DNA from: Roseobacter insulae
Lineage (GTDB): Bacteria > Pseudomonadota > Alphaproteobacteria > Rhodobacterales > Rhodobacteraceae
Direction of reading: 5' to 3'
Length of the DNA: 64,000 nucleotides
NCBI RefSeq assembly: GCF_019375555.1
Contig: NZ_JAHXDN010000001.1
Location: 124,001-188,000, forward strand
Part shown: positions 35,280 through 43,787 of the stretch, one piece after another
How positions within the stretch are numbered: the first letter of the stretch is position 1
How the letters are laid out: each line of letters opens with the position of its first letter
Position numbers and translations under genes: made by a program
The notes under the pieces: model-generated
What the model saw: only the letters and a program-made list of their open reading frames with translations
Databases searched by the model: none
What the model was told of the DNA's origin: nothing

Positions 35280-35406
35280 GGTTGCTAGGGCTGGATCTGT
35301 TCTGAATTTGCTGTTCTGTGCACCTGCATAGACGACGTATTGGCTACACTTCCGCACTTGTCGGCCCTATACAGAATGCTTGGCGATTAGTGACGTAAAA
35401 TGAGAA

Positions 35407-36276
35407 TTATCGTTTCAGCCCGGCCCTTACCGCTTCGGTCCTGTTGCGCACGTCGAGCTTTTTCAGGATCGCGCTGACGTGCAACTTGACGGTACCCTCG
35501 GAGATGCCCAAGGCTGCCGCAATCATCCGGTTTGAATCTCCGTCCCTGATCAGCGTCAGGATTTCCTGCTGTCTCCGCGTCAGCCGGTCGTCCGCCTCGG
35601 GCAGCTTGGTCGCGGGATCGGACTGGCTCGCGGCGACAAGGTCCTTGGTGGCCGAAAGCGCGATTTCGAAGTCGCTGAACCGTTGCGCGAGGTCCGCGAT
35701 AAGCGGCGATATGCGATCCGTGTCCGCCGCGTCGGCAGATTGCAGATCCGCGATGGTGGTGCGCAGCGCGCCGAGCGGTCCCGACAGATCCTGCGCCGCG
35801 ATATAGGCGAACCGACCTTCGGCGACTTCGCTTCGGCGCGCTTCGTCCATGGCGCGTTCAAGGGCGTTCAGGGCTTCGCGCCGATCCGTGACATCCAGCG
35901 CCACACCATCCCAGATCGTCGCGCCGTCCGGTTGCCTGCGCGGCTGGCCCAAAGAGCGCACCCACCGATAGCCGCCGCTCAATGATTCGACGCGCACTTC
36001 GATGTCGAGGGGGGTCAGATCGCGCGCGGATTGCTCCAATTCATCCAGAAAACGCGGGCGGTCTTCGGGATGAATCCAGCCGTGGTCCACCGCAGGGGCG
36101 TTCATCAGCTCTGCGGGATCGAGGCCGAAGGTCTTCAGAACACCGGAACTGACGTAAATATAACGGTATTTTCCATCAATCGTCCGCATCCGCTGCATCG
36201 TGTGACCCGGAAACTGGTCGGTCAGAAGGTCGGCGACATCGGGGCGGTGCGGGGTATGGGAGGGATCCACGAACAT
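35407..36276 (-). CDS. PAS-domain LuxR-family regulator
   Basis: The 289-residue protein has an N-terminal PAS domain (FPGHTMQRMRTIDGKYRYIYVSSG, later GYRWVRSLGQPRRQPDGATIW), a helical linker, and a C-terminal LuxR helix-turn-helix (LTRRQQEILTLIRDGDSNRM to GTVKLHVSAILKKLDVRNRTEAVRAG). No receiver domain is present, so it probably binds a small ligand directly. The ATG at 36276 is preferred although its ribosome site is weak; an extension of 69 residues would cover the promoter region. It is divergent from the BKACE operon and most likely regulates it. Confidence 0.85.
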   Translation of the reverse strand: MFVDPSHTPHRPDVADLLTDQFPGHTMQRMRTIDGKYRYIYVSSGVLKTFGLDPAELMNAPAVDHGWIHPEDRPRFLDELEQSARDLTPLDIEVRVESLSGGYRWVRSLGQPRRQPDGATIWDGVALDVTDRREALNALERAMDEARRSEVAEGRFAYIAAQDLSGPLGALRTTIADLQSADAADTDRISPLIADLAQRFSDFEIALSATKDLVAASQSDPATKLPEADDRLTRRQQEILTLIRDGDSNRMIAAALGISEGTVKLHVSAILKKLDVRNRTEAVRAGLKR

Positions 36277-36317
36277 ATATCTTAGGATATATATAAACAG
36301 AGCATTTGCAACTGAAA

Positions 36318-36362
36318 TATAACTTTCGCTATGCACATCAGTCCGATCTGCTATAACTTTCG
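36318..36362. promoter_or_regulatory. Direct repeat TATAACTTTCG in the BKACE promoter region
   Basis: TATAACTTTCG occurs at 36318-36328 and again at 36352-36362, 34 bases apart (about three helical turns), in the region between the PAS-LuxR gene and the BKACE gene. It is a candidate binding site pair for the LuxR-type regulator. Confidence 0.4.
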
Positions 36363-36382
36363 GCACAGGCGGAGGAGGACGC

Positions 36383-37282
36383 ATGAACAAGATCATCATC
36401 GAAGCGCGCGTGAATGAGCTGGCCACCCGCCTCGGAAATCCGCATGTCCCCTTCCTGCCGCACGAGATCATCGCCGATGCCAAGGCCTGCTATGACGAGG
36501 GGGCATCGGTCTTTCATTATCATGGCCGCACCGCGGATGGCGCGCCGGAACATGCCCCGGAATTCTATCTTGAAACCAACGCCGGAATCCGCGCCCAATC
36601 CGACATCCTGATCCATCCGACACTGGGATATGTGGCGAATGATACGGATGCCGCGGGCCGCTTTGCCGCCATCGAGGAAATGATGCGATCACCCGAGACG
36701 GCACCGGATTTCGCACCCATGGATACCGGCAGTGTCAATGTCGATTGGTGGAATCCGCAGGCGGGCCGATACGACACGACAGACCTGATCTACAAGAATT
36801 CTACCGGCACGCTGATGCACTTTGCCGAACGCATCAAGCACCACGGCCTGAAACCCTATCTGGTCAGCTGGAACGTCAGTTTTACCCGTCAGATCGAACA
36901 GTTCCTGAAAATGGGCGTGCTGAGCGATCCCGCCTATATCTGCTTTTGCATGACGGATGAGATCATCTTTGCAGGCCATCCGGGCACCGAGGATGGGTTG
37001 AACGCCCACACCATGTTCCTGCCCCGGGATTTTCAATGTGTCTGGACGGTCGTGAACTACAAGGGCGACCTGTTCGAGCTGACCGAAAAGATCATCCGCG
37101 ACGGCGGCCATATCTCGATCGGCCTTGGCGATTACGCCTACATGGACGGGGCGCGGCATATGACCAATGCCGAAGTGATCGCCAAGGTCGCCGCACAGGC
37201 CCGCGCCATGGGCCGCGAGCCCGCGACCGTGTCCGAGACGCGCGAAATTCTCCAGATGCCGAAACTGCGCGTCGCGGCCTGA
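36383..37282 (+). CDS. BKACE-family beta-keto acid cleavage enzyme (DUF849)
   Basis: The 299-residue TIM-barrel protein matches the 3-keto-5-aminohexanoate cleavage enzyme family. Visible features are IIIEARVNE near the start (catalytic Glu position), the zinc-site strand VFHYHGRT in place of the common HLHVRD, and the C-terminal GGHISIGLGDYAY. These enzymes transfer an acetoacetate unit from a beta-keto acid to acetyl-CoA. The binding-site variation means the substrate is not one of the well-known ones. A strong GGAGGAGGA site precedes the ATG. It is the first gene of the TRAP operon. Confidence 0.85.
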   Translation: MNKIIIEARVNELATRLGNPHVPFLPHEIIADAKACYDEGASVFHYHGRTADGAPEHAPEFYLETNAGIRAQSDILIHPTLGYVANDTDAAGRFAAIEEMMRSPETAPDFAPMDTGSVNVDWWNPQAGRYDTTDLIYKNSTGTLMHFAERIKHHGLKPYLVSWNVSFTRQIEQFLKMGVLSDPAYICFCMTDEIIFAGHPGTEDGLNAHTMFLPRDFQCVWTVVNYKGDLFELTEKIIRDGGHISIGLGDYAYMDGARHMTNAEVIAKVAAQARAMGREPATVSETREILQMPKLRVAA

Positions 37283-37319
37283 GGGCCACCACTCACGAAC
37301 AATCCAAGGGAGGAAATCA

Positions 37320-38324
37320 ATGAAACATACCAAACTCTTTGTCGGCGTCGCGGCGCTGGCTCTGATGGCCGGGGCGGCCACAGCCGAGACGTTCAAGATG
37401 CAGACATTCCTGGGGGTGACGGCCGCCACAACCACGGCGTTCGAAGACATGGCCGCATCCCTGAAAGAACGCTCCGGCGGCGCAATCGAGATTCAGGTGT
37501 TTCCCAGTGGCGCGGTCGTCGGGCCGACCGAAACACTCGAAGCGGTGCGCAACGGCCTGCTTGATGGGCACTATACCGGCCCGACATTCTTTGCCGGTGT
37601 GGACCCCGCATTCGCCGTGCTGGGCGATACGCTGTCCGCCTATCCGGATGTCGATGTGCGCGACAACTGGTTCACCGAGGGCGGCGGGCTCGAGCTCGGG
37701 CGCGCGCTCTATGCGAAATACGACATGCATATGATCTGTGCGATCCACTGGCCGCAGGAACAGATCCCCTCCACCGTGCCGATCCGCAGCGTCGACGATT
37801 TTCAGGGGATCAAGATCCGCGCACCCGGCGGGCTTCCGTCCGATCTGCTGACGCGGGCGGGCGCGTCCCTGGTCAACCTGACGCCCGGCGATGCGATCGG
37901 CGCGCTTGAAACCGGTGTGCTCGATGCGTCGGACCTTGCCAATGTCGGCCTAAACATGGCCTTCGGGATGTATCAGAACGCCCCCTATTCGATCTTTGCC
38001 CGCCATTCGATGCCGGTGACCGAGATGTCGGTGTCGGCCGCGAAATGGAACGCGCTGTCGGACACTGCCAAGAACCAGTTCGAAGAGGCCTGCAACGGTC
38101 TGTCGGACACGCTCAAGACCACATTGGGTGAACAGGAGGTCGCGGCCATCGAAAAGGCCAAGAACGAGCTGAACGTAGAGTTCATCGAATTCGGCGACGC
38201 GGATGCGGAAAAGTTCCGCAACATGCTGCTCGAGGTCTGGGAAGACTGGGGCAGCCGCAATGACGACGCCCGCGCGATCGTGGACAGCCACAAGGCCTAC
38301 ATGACCAGCCTTGGCATCCTGTAA
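37320..38324 (+). CDS. dctP: TRAP transporter substrate-binding protein DctP
   Basis: The 334-residue protein has a Sec signal peptide (MKHTKLFVGVAALALMAGAATA) and the DctP fold with the conserved GIKIRAPGGLPSDLLTRAG region, where the Arg clamps a carboxylate. It binds an organic acid in the periplasm for the QM complex. GGGAGG precedes the ATG. A GC-rich hairpin separates it from dctQ, which probably yields more of this subunit than of the membrane parts. The ligand is unknown but should relate to the BKACE and aldolase reactions. Confidence 0.92.
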   Translation: MKHTKLFVGVAALALMAGAATAETFKMQTFLGVTAATTTAFEDMAASLKERSGGAIEIQVFPSGAVVGPTETLEAVRNGLLDGHYTGPTFFAGVDPAFAVLGDTLSAYPDVDVRDNWFTEGGGLELGRALYAKYDMHMICAIHWPQEQIPSTVPIRSVDDFQGIKIRAPGGLPSDLLTRAGASLVNLTPGDAIGALETGVLDASDLANVGLNMAFGMYQNAPYSIFARHSMPVTEMSVSAAKWNALSDTAKNQFEEACNGLSDTLKTTLGEQEVAAIEKAKNELNVEFIEFGDADAEKFRNMLLEVWEDWGSRNDDARAIVDSHKAYMTSLGIL

Positions 38325-38331
38325 TCGCACA

Positions 38332-38358
38332 GACCGGTGCGCGGCGCGCGCTCCGGTC
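38332..38358. terminator. Hairpin between dctP and dctQ
   Basis: GACCGG (38332-38337) pairs with CCGGTC (38353-38358), with a GCGCG/CGCGC inner stem. No T-run follows, so it is more likely an mRNA stabiliser or attenuator than a full stop. Confidence 0.5.
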
Positions 38359-38384
38359 CCCTCTCATCCTGACAGGCGAACCGA

Positions 38385-38897
38385 ATGGCATGGCTGATCA
38401 AGAAACTGGCCGAGCTTTCGGCATGGGGGTTCGCCCTGATCGTGCTGATGATGGTCTTTGAGGTCGTGGCCCGCTACGGCTTTGGCGCGCCGACGTTCTG
38501 GGCGCACGAGATTGCCGGGCTTCTGGGCGCGCTGGCCTTTCTTCTTGGGGGCGCGTTCTGCATGATCGAGGGCAGCCATATGCGGGTGACCGTGCTGCGC
38601 GACAAACTCTCGCCCGGGCTGTTTCGGCTCACGGAATACCTGTCTCTGGGCTGCGGTTTGCTCTATCTCGGGGCGCTCACCTATTCAGGCTGGCTCATCT
38701 CGCAACGCGCGCTCTTTCGCTTTATGCCGGACGGATCGTGGTTTCCCGAACGCTCGGGCAGTTCGTGGAATACGCCGCTGCCCGCCTTCATTAAGTTCGC
38801 GCTTTTCATCGGCGCATTTCTGTTTCTCGCAGCGGTTCTGCGGCAGTTTTATCTGCTGGTGCGACATCGCGCGGATATCAATGGGCGGCCCGAGTAA
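38385..38897 (+). CDS. dctQ: TRAP transporter small membrane subunit DctQ
   Basis: The 170-residue protein has four membrane helices (ELSAWGFALIVLMMVFEVVARYGF and GLLGALAFLLGGAFCM among them), as usual for DctQ. It joins DctM to form the transport unit. Its stop overlaps the dctM start (TAATG). Confidence 0.9.
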   Translation: MAWLIKKLAELSAWGFALIVLMMVFEVVARYGFGAPTFWAHEIAGLLGALAFLLGGAFCMIEGSHMRVTVLRDKLSPGLFRLTEYLSLGCGLLYLGALTYSGWLISQRALFRFMPDGSWFPERSGSSWNTPLPAFIKFALFIGAFLFLAAVLRQFYLLVRHRADINGRPE

Positions 38898-40213
38898 TGG
38901 ATATCGGCTCCGTCTCGTTATTGATCGTCGCAGCGATGTCCATCCTGCTTCTGTTGGGCGTGCCGGTTGCCTTTGTGTCCGGTGCCATCGCCGTCGTGCT
39001 GGCTTATGCCAATTTCGGCACTGCCGGGTTTTTCCTGATCTCGACCCGCACCGCGGAATTCGTCGGATCCTTCGAGCTTATCGCCGTTCCGATGTTCGTT
39101 CTCATGGCCTCGATCATGGAAAAATCGGGCGTCGCGCGCGACCTCTACCGGGCGTTTCACGTCTGGGCCGGGTCGGTGCGTGGCGGCATCGGCGTGGTCA
39201 CCACCGGCGTCGCCGTTCTGTTGGGGGCCACGACGGGCATCATCGGCGGGGAGATCGTGCTGCTGGGGCTGATCGCCCTGCCCCAGATGCTGAACCTCGG
39301 CTATGACCGCAAGCTGGCCATCGGCACGATCACCGCGGGCGGCAGCCTCGGCACCATGATCCCGCCCTCGATCATCCTGATCTTTTACGGCCTGACTGCC
39401 GAGGTCTCGATTTCGCACCTGTTCCTGGCCACGCTGGTGCCCGGCCTGATGTTGGCCAGCTTTTATGTCGCCTATATCTTGATCCGGTGCGGGCTGGACC
39501 CGACCCTTGGCCCGCCGCTGCCCCCCGAAGAACGCGACATGCCCCTGGGCCAGAAGCTGGCCCTGTTCAAGGGCGTTGCGCTGCCCATGGCAGTGGCGGG
39601 GGGCGTGCTGGTGTCGATCTATGCAGGGTTCGCCTCCATCACCGAAAGCGCCGCGCTTGGTGCTTTTGGTGCCGCCATCGCCGCGTGGGTGCGCAATGAA
39701 TTCAGCTTCACCATGCTGCGCGAGGTGCTGGTGCAGGCGCTCAGAACCTGCGGCATGGTCTTCTGGCTGGTCTTTGGCACCAACGCGCTGATCGGCGTCT
39801 ACAACCTGATGGGCGGGATCACCTTTGCCTCGGAAATGCTGGCCGGGGTCAGTCAGGACCCCGCGGTCACCCTGTCGGTGATGATCGGCGTCTTCGTCCT
39901 TCTGGGCTTTTTCATCGACTGGATCGGCATCCTGTTTCTGACCATGCCGATCTTTCTGCCGGTGCTGACGCAACTGGGCTATGACCCGATCTGGTTCGGC
40001 ATCGTCTTCAACCTGTCGATGCAGATCGCCTATCTCACCCCGCCCTTCGGGCCTGCATGTTTCTATCTCAAGGGTGCGGCGGGCGACACGCTGCAACTGT
40101 CCGAGATCTTCGCCGCGCAATGGCCTTTCATCGGGCTTCAGATCATCGCGCTTGTCATCGTTGTGATGTGGCCCGATCTGTCGCTCTGGCTGCCGAAACT
40201 GGTTTACGGGTGA
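38897..40213 (+). CDS. dctM: TRAP transporter large membrane subunit DctM
   Basis: The 438-residue protein has about 12 helices and the DctM family pattern (FELIAVPMFVLMASIMEKSG, GGSLGTMIPPSIILIFYG, LTPPFGPACFYLKG). It catalyses sodium-driven uptake of the acid delivered by DctP. Its last bases overlap a GTG codon in the frame of the next gene, so the operon continues without a gap. Confidence 0.93.
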   Translation: MDIGSVSLLIVAAMSILLLLGVPVAFVSGAIAVVLAYANFGTAGFFLISTRTAEFVGSFELIAVPMFVLMASIMEKSGVARDLYRAFHVWAGSVRGGIGVVTTGVAVLLGATTGIIGGEIVLLGLIALPQMLNLGYDRKLAIGTITAGGSLGTMIPPSIILIFYGLTAEVSISHLFLATLVPGLMLASFYVAYILIRCGLDPTLGPPLPPEERDMPLGQKLALFKGVALPMAVAGGVLVSIYAGFASITESAALGAFGAAIAAWVRNEFSFTMLREVLVQALRTCGMVFWLVFGTNALIGVYNLMGGITFASEMLAGVSQDPAVTLSVMIGVFVLLGFFIDWIGILFLTMPIFLPVLTQLGYDPIWFGIVFNLSMQIAYLTPPFGPACFYLKGAAGDTLQLSEIFAAQWPFIGLQIIALVIVVMWPDLSLWLPKLVYG

Positions 40214-40218
40214 TCGCG

Positions 40219-42246
40219 ATGGCGGGCGTGCATATCCTCGATACGCTGCCGCAACCTGCGCCGGGCAACCGCATGGGCCCGGACGAAATGCGCGCTGCGC
40301 TGCGCATGATGCTGCGCATCAGGCAGTTCGAAACCCGCGCCAAGGATCTGTTCCTCAAGGGCGTGATCAAGGGCACCGCGCATTCCAGCGTGGGCCAGGA
40401 GGCGATCGCCGCAGGCGCCTGCGCGGCACTGCTGGCGGATGATTTCCTGCTGACCCATCACCGTGGACACGGCCATACGATTGCAAAAGGGTCTGACCTG
40501 GGCCGGATGTTTGCCGAACTGATGGGCCGGGCCACCGGGTATTGCGCAGGATTGGGCGGCTCCATGCATATCGCCGATTTCGAACGCAATATTCTGGGCG
40601 CGAACGGCATTGTTGGTGCGGGCATGGGCCTTGGCACTGGCGCGGCGCTGGCCGAACAGTTGAACGGCACCGGCAACATCGGGATCACCTTTTTCGGCGA
40701 TGGCGCCGCCAACGAAGGCATTTTTCACGAGGCGATGAACCTTGCCGCCGTTTGGAAACTGCCGCTGATCTTTTTCTGCGAGAACAACCAGTACGGCCTG
40801 ACGACCGCGACCGAAGCCGTGACCGCAGGTCCCAGCATCGCGGCGCGCGGCGATGCCTACGGCGTGCCGAACGAGCGGATTGACGGCAACGATGTCGCAG
40901 TTGTCTTCGACGCCGTTGAGCGCGCGGCCCTACGGGCGCGCGCGGGCGAAGGGCCATCCCTGATCGAGGCCCTAACCTACCGTTGGGATGACCATTCCAT
41001 GCGCGCCAACCTGCCGTCCTACCGGGCTCAAGCCGAGGAAGAGGCGTGGAAGTCGCGCGATCCCATTCCCCGCCTTCGCGCGCGACTGGCGCAGGCGTCC
41101 GAGCTTGAGGACACCGCCTTTGACGCCATGGTGCAAGACGTCGCAACCGAAGTCGAAGAGGCCATCGACTGGGCCCGGGATCAGGCGGAACCGGACATGG
41201 CGCTGGCCATGTCAAATGTCCTGCCGCCCGCAACGTACACCCCGTCCGAACCCACAGCGGGCAGTCGCATGCTCACCTACCGCAAGGCGATCACCGAAGC
41301 CTTCGCGCTGGAAATGGAGGCCAACGAGAACGTCATCATTCTTGGCGAGGATGTCGGCACCACCGGCGGTATCTTCGGCCTGACGCCAGGTCTTGCCGAC
41401 CGGTTCGGCACCGAGCGCGTGCGGGACACCCCCATCTCCGAAGGAGCCATGTCGACCTGCGGGGTCGGGGCCGCCATGCGCGGCAAACGTGTGGTCGTTG
41501 AAGCGCAGCTTTGGGATTTTGTCACGCTGATGATGGACGCCATCGTCAACCAGGCCGCCAAGGCGCGGTTCATGCTGGGGGGCAAGGCCTCTGTGCCCAT
41601 CGTCTTTCGCGGCCCACAGGGGGCAGGTATCCGGCTTGCCGCGCAGCACTGCCAGTCGCTTGAGATGTTCTTTGCCAATATTCCCGGCCTGCAGGTTTAT
41701 GCCCCGGCCTCGGCCTATGACGCCAAGGGCCTCATGGCCGCAGCGATTGCTGATGACGGCCCTGTGGTGTTTCTGGAACACAAGCTGCTCTACCTCGGCG
41801 GGGAACAACCCGTGCCCGAAGAACGGTACCGGATCGCACCGGGGCGCGCGCGGATCGTACGCGAGGGCAGCGATTGCACCGTCGTCGCCACCCTCGCGAT
41901 GGTGGACCGCGCGGTGCAGGCCGCCGAGCGGCTCGAGAGGGACGGGATCAGCGTCGAAGTGATCGACCCGCGCACCATCAAGCCGCTGGACGCCGAAACC
42001 ATCCGCGCGTCGGTCCGAAAGACCAATCGCGCCGTGGTTGTCCACGAGGCCCCGCTGTTCGGCGGTTTCGGCGGCGAGATCGCCGCGACCATTCAGGAAC
42101 AGGCGTTCGACTGGCTTGATGCCCCCGTAGCGCGCGTCGGTGCACCCGAAATGCCCGTGCCCTACAACGACCGGCTTGAGCGGGACTACATGCCGGATGC
42201 GTCCCGCATTGCCCAAGCCATCAAGTCCGTTTGTTACAGGAGGTGA
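40219..42246 (+). CDS. Fused alpha-beta E1 2-oxoacid dehydrogenase
   Basis: The 675-residue protein joins two E1 subunits: an alpha part (about 1-330) with the thiamine-diphosphate motif GDGAANEGIFHEAMNL through CENNQYG, and a beta part (about 345-675, LTYRKAITEAFALEMEANENVIILGEDVG, later EVIDPRTIKPLDAETI). Such fusions occur among acetoin/pyruvate-type dehydrogenases. It decarboxylates a 2-oxo acid and would pass the acyl group to a lipoyl E2, but no E2 or E3 gene is nearby. The ATG at 40219 is chosen; a GTG nine bases earlier overlaps the dctM stop. Confidence 0.88.
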   Translation: MAGVHILDTLPQPAPGNRMGPDEMRAALRMMLRIRQFETRAKDLFLKGVIKGTAHSSVGQEAIAAGACAALLADDFLLTHHRGHGHTIAKGSDLGRMFAELMGRATGYCAGLGGSMHIADFERNILGANGIVGAGMGLGTGAALAEQLNGTGNIGITFFGDGAANEGIFHEAMNLAAVWKLPLIFFCENNQYGLTTATEAVTAGPSIAARGDAYGVPNERIDGNDVAVVFDAVERAALRARAGEGPSLIEALTYRWDDHSMRANLPSYRAQAEEEAWKSRDPIPRLRARLAQASELEDTAFDAMVQDVATEVEEAIDWARDQAEPDMALAMSNVLPPATYTPSEPTAGSRMLTYRKAITEAFALEMEANENVIILGEDVGTTGGIFGLTPGLADRFGTERVRDTPISEGAMSTCGVGAAMRGKRVVVEAQLWDFVTLMMDAIVNQAAKARFMLGGKASVPIVFRGPQGAGIRLAAQHCQSLEMFFANIPGLQVYAPASAYDAKGLMAAAIADDGPVVFLEHKLLYLGGEQPVPEERYRIAPGRARIVREGSDCTVVATLAMVDRAVQAAERLERDGISVEVIDPRTIKPLDAETIRASVRKTNRAVVVHEAPLFGGFGGEIAATIQEQAFDWLDAPVARVGAPEMPVPYNDRLERDYMPDASRIAQAIKSVCYRR

Positions 42247-42250
42247 GCCC

Positions 42251-42655
42251 ATGACGACCCGTAAAGTCATCATCCCCGAGGGGATGGAGAACATCTATGA
42301 CACCTACCACTACGCCCCAGCCATTCAGGTGGGCAATACGCTCTATCTATCAGGGCAGGTGGGCCGCGACGAGAACCTGAATGTGGTCGAGGGCACGGAG
42401 GCGCAATTCGTTCAGGCCTTTGAGAACGTCAAGCGCGTGCTCGATGCAGCGGGAGCGGGTTTTGAAGATGTGGTCGAGCTGGAAACCTGGTTTTCCGACA
42501 GCATGGCGGACCTGCAAACCTTTCTCGAGGTCAAGGATCGCTATTTCACCGCTGCCTTTCCTACGTGGACCGGGTTTGCCGTCAAAGGTTTCTCGATGCC
42601 AGGCATTCTGGTCGAGATCAAATGCAAGGCCGTGCTCGGCCTGACCGCTGCATGA
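42251..42655 (+). CDS. RidA/YjgF-family protein
   Basis: The 134-residue protein matches the RidA family (AIQVGNTLYLSGQVGRD, later FENVKRVLDAAGAGFEDVVELETW, end GILVEIKCKAVL). Several members hydrolyse reactive enamine/imine intermediates; the usual Arg of the active site in the C-terminal strand reads Lys here (IKCKA), so it may belong to another subfamily. GGAGG precedes the ATG. It overlaps the aldolase start by four bases (ATGA). Confidence 0.85.
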   Translation: MTTRKVIIPEGMENIYDTYHYAPAIQVGNTLYLSGQVGRDENLNVVEGTEAQFVQAFENVKRVLDAAGAGFEDVVELETWFSDSMADLQTFLEVKDRYFTAAFPTWTGFAVKGFSMPGILVEIKCKAVLGLTAA

Positions 42656-43428
42656 CCCGCGATCTCAAAGCGCTGCTGGCATCGGATCAGACAGCACTGG
42701 GCACATGGACCCAGATGGTCGCACCCGAATTGGTCGACCTGATCGGGCTCAACGGGTTCCGCTTTACGATCATTGATTGCCAGCATGGCCCCTTCGGCAT
42801 CGAAACCGCCGAAAACCTCGCGCGGGCAGCGGATGCCAATGACATCGCGGTGGCGCTCAGGGTGTCGCGCAATGATCCCGTCGAGATCATGAAGGCGCTC
42901 GATGCGGGTATCCGCCACGTGGTCGTGCCAAATATCGAGACCGCAGAGGAGGCCGAAACCGCCGTTGCTGCCACCCGCTTCGGGCCGCACGGTCTGCGCG
43001 GCGCCTGTCCCTGCTGCCGGTCCGGCGGCCACTTCATCCGCAACTGGGACAGCTACGTGACCGCAGAAGAGGCGCGCACCGGCGCGATTGCGCTGGTTGA
43101 AACCGAAGAGGGGCGTCGCAACATCGAGGCGATCTGCGCCACATCCGGTCTGGCGGCGCTGATGATCGGCCCCTTCGATCTTTCGGTGTCCATGGGTCTG
43201 AACGGCGATTGGCGGTGCGACGAGGTGCAACGCGCCGTCACCGAGATGGCGCGCGCGGGAACCTCTGCCGGTCTGCCGGTAATCATGCCGGTCTTCGCCC
43301 CCACCCCCGCCGAATGCCGCGACCTCGTCGATCATTGGCGCGGAGAAGATGTGACGACATTCGTCGTCGGGTCCGACAAGATCCTTATTGCGGAGGCCTT
43401 TGCCAGTTGGGCGGCTAAATTGAGCTGA
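42652..43428 (+). CDS. HpcH/HpaI-family aldolase
   Basis: The 258-residue TIM-barrel enzyme has ALGTWTQMVAPELVDLIGL, FTIIDCQHGPFGIETAE, and the metal-site region IALVETEEGRRNIEAI and MIGPFDLSVSMG. Members of this family split 4-hydroxy-2-oxo acids into pyruvate (or another 2-oxo acid) and an aldehyde. It ends the operon. Pyruvate released here could feed the neighbouring fused E1 enzyme; this link is inference. Confidence 0.9.
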   Translation: MTRDLKALLASDQTALGTWTQMVAPELVDLIGLNGFRFTIIDCQHGPFGIETAENLARAADANDIAVALRVSRNDPVEIMKALDAGIRHVVVPNIETAEEAETAVAATRFGPHGLRGACPCCRSGGHFIRNWDSYVTAEEARTGAIALVETEEGRRNIEAICATSGLAALMIGPFDLSVSMGLNGDWRCDEVQRAVTEMARAGTSAGLPVIMPVFAPTPAECRDLVDHWRGEDVTTFVVGSDKILIAEAFASWAAKLS

Positions 43429-43661
43429 ATTTTTTACGGCAGGCTTCGCAGTCAGTTCGCCTAGCGGGCTGGTCGCGCATGACCTTGTTCCGGTCCCACA
43501 CAGCTACAACTCAGTCGATCTCCGTAAAACTGGGATCCATTATTGTTACCGGTTGAGTGAATATCCCCGGGGCGGTATTCGGTCACGACGATATGGAAAT
43601 TATCGTTAGCGTTCTGCGTTGAAGCCGCCAATTTCATCTGCCAGCCAGCAATATCTGAGAG

Positions 43662-43787
43662 CTAACAGATCCCCCATTGCGTCAAATAAATCTCCAAGAG
43701 TGGGCTTCTGTACGCGAGGAAAATCATAGTGAGCACAATACCGAGAAGGACAACAACCAAACCGTTGCTAATACGCACTTGCGTCAT
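43662..43787 (-). CDS. 41-residue single-helix membrane peptide
   Basis: The frame MTQVRISNGLVVVLLGIVLT and the following residues form a single hydrophobic helix. Its ATG overlaps the MFS transporter stop (ATGA), which implies translational coupling. I know no family. It could be a small accessory subunit of the transporter. Confidence 0.5.
   Translation of the reverse strand: MTQVRISNGLVVVLLGIVLTMIFLAYRSPLLEIYLTQWGIC

Noticed and set aside
38918-40120. 400-codon open frame on the minus strand
   Set aside because: It mirrors dctM; the composition (His/Asp/Gln-rich) is that of an antisense shadow.
41212-42294. 360-codon open frame on the minus strand
   Set aside because: It is antisense to the fused E1 gene and has no recognisable domain.
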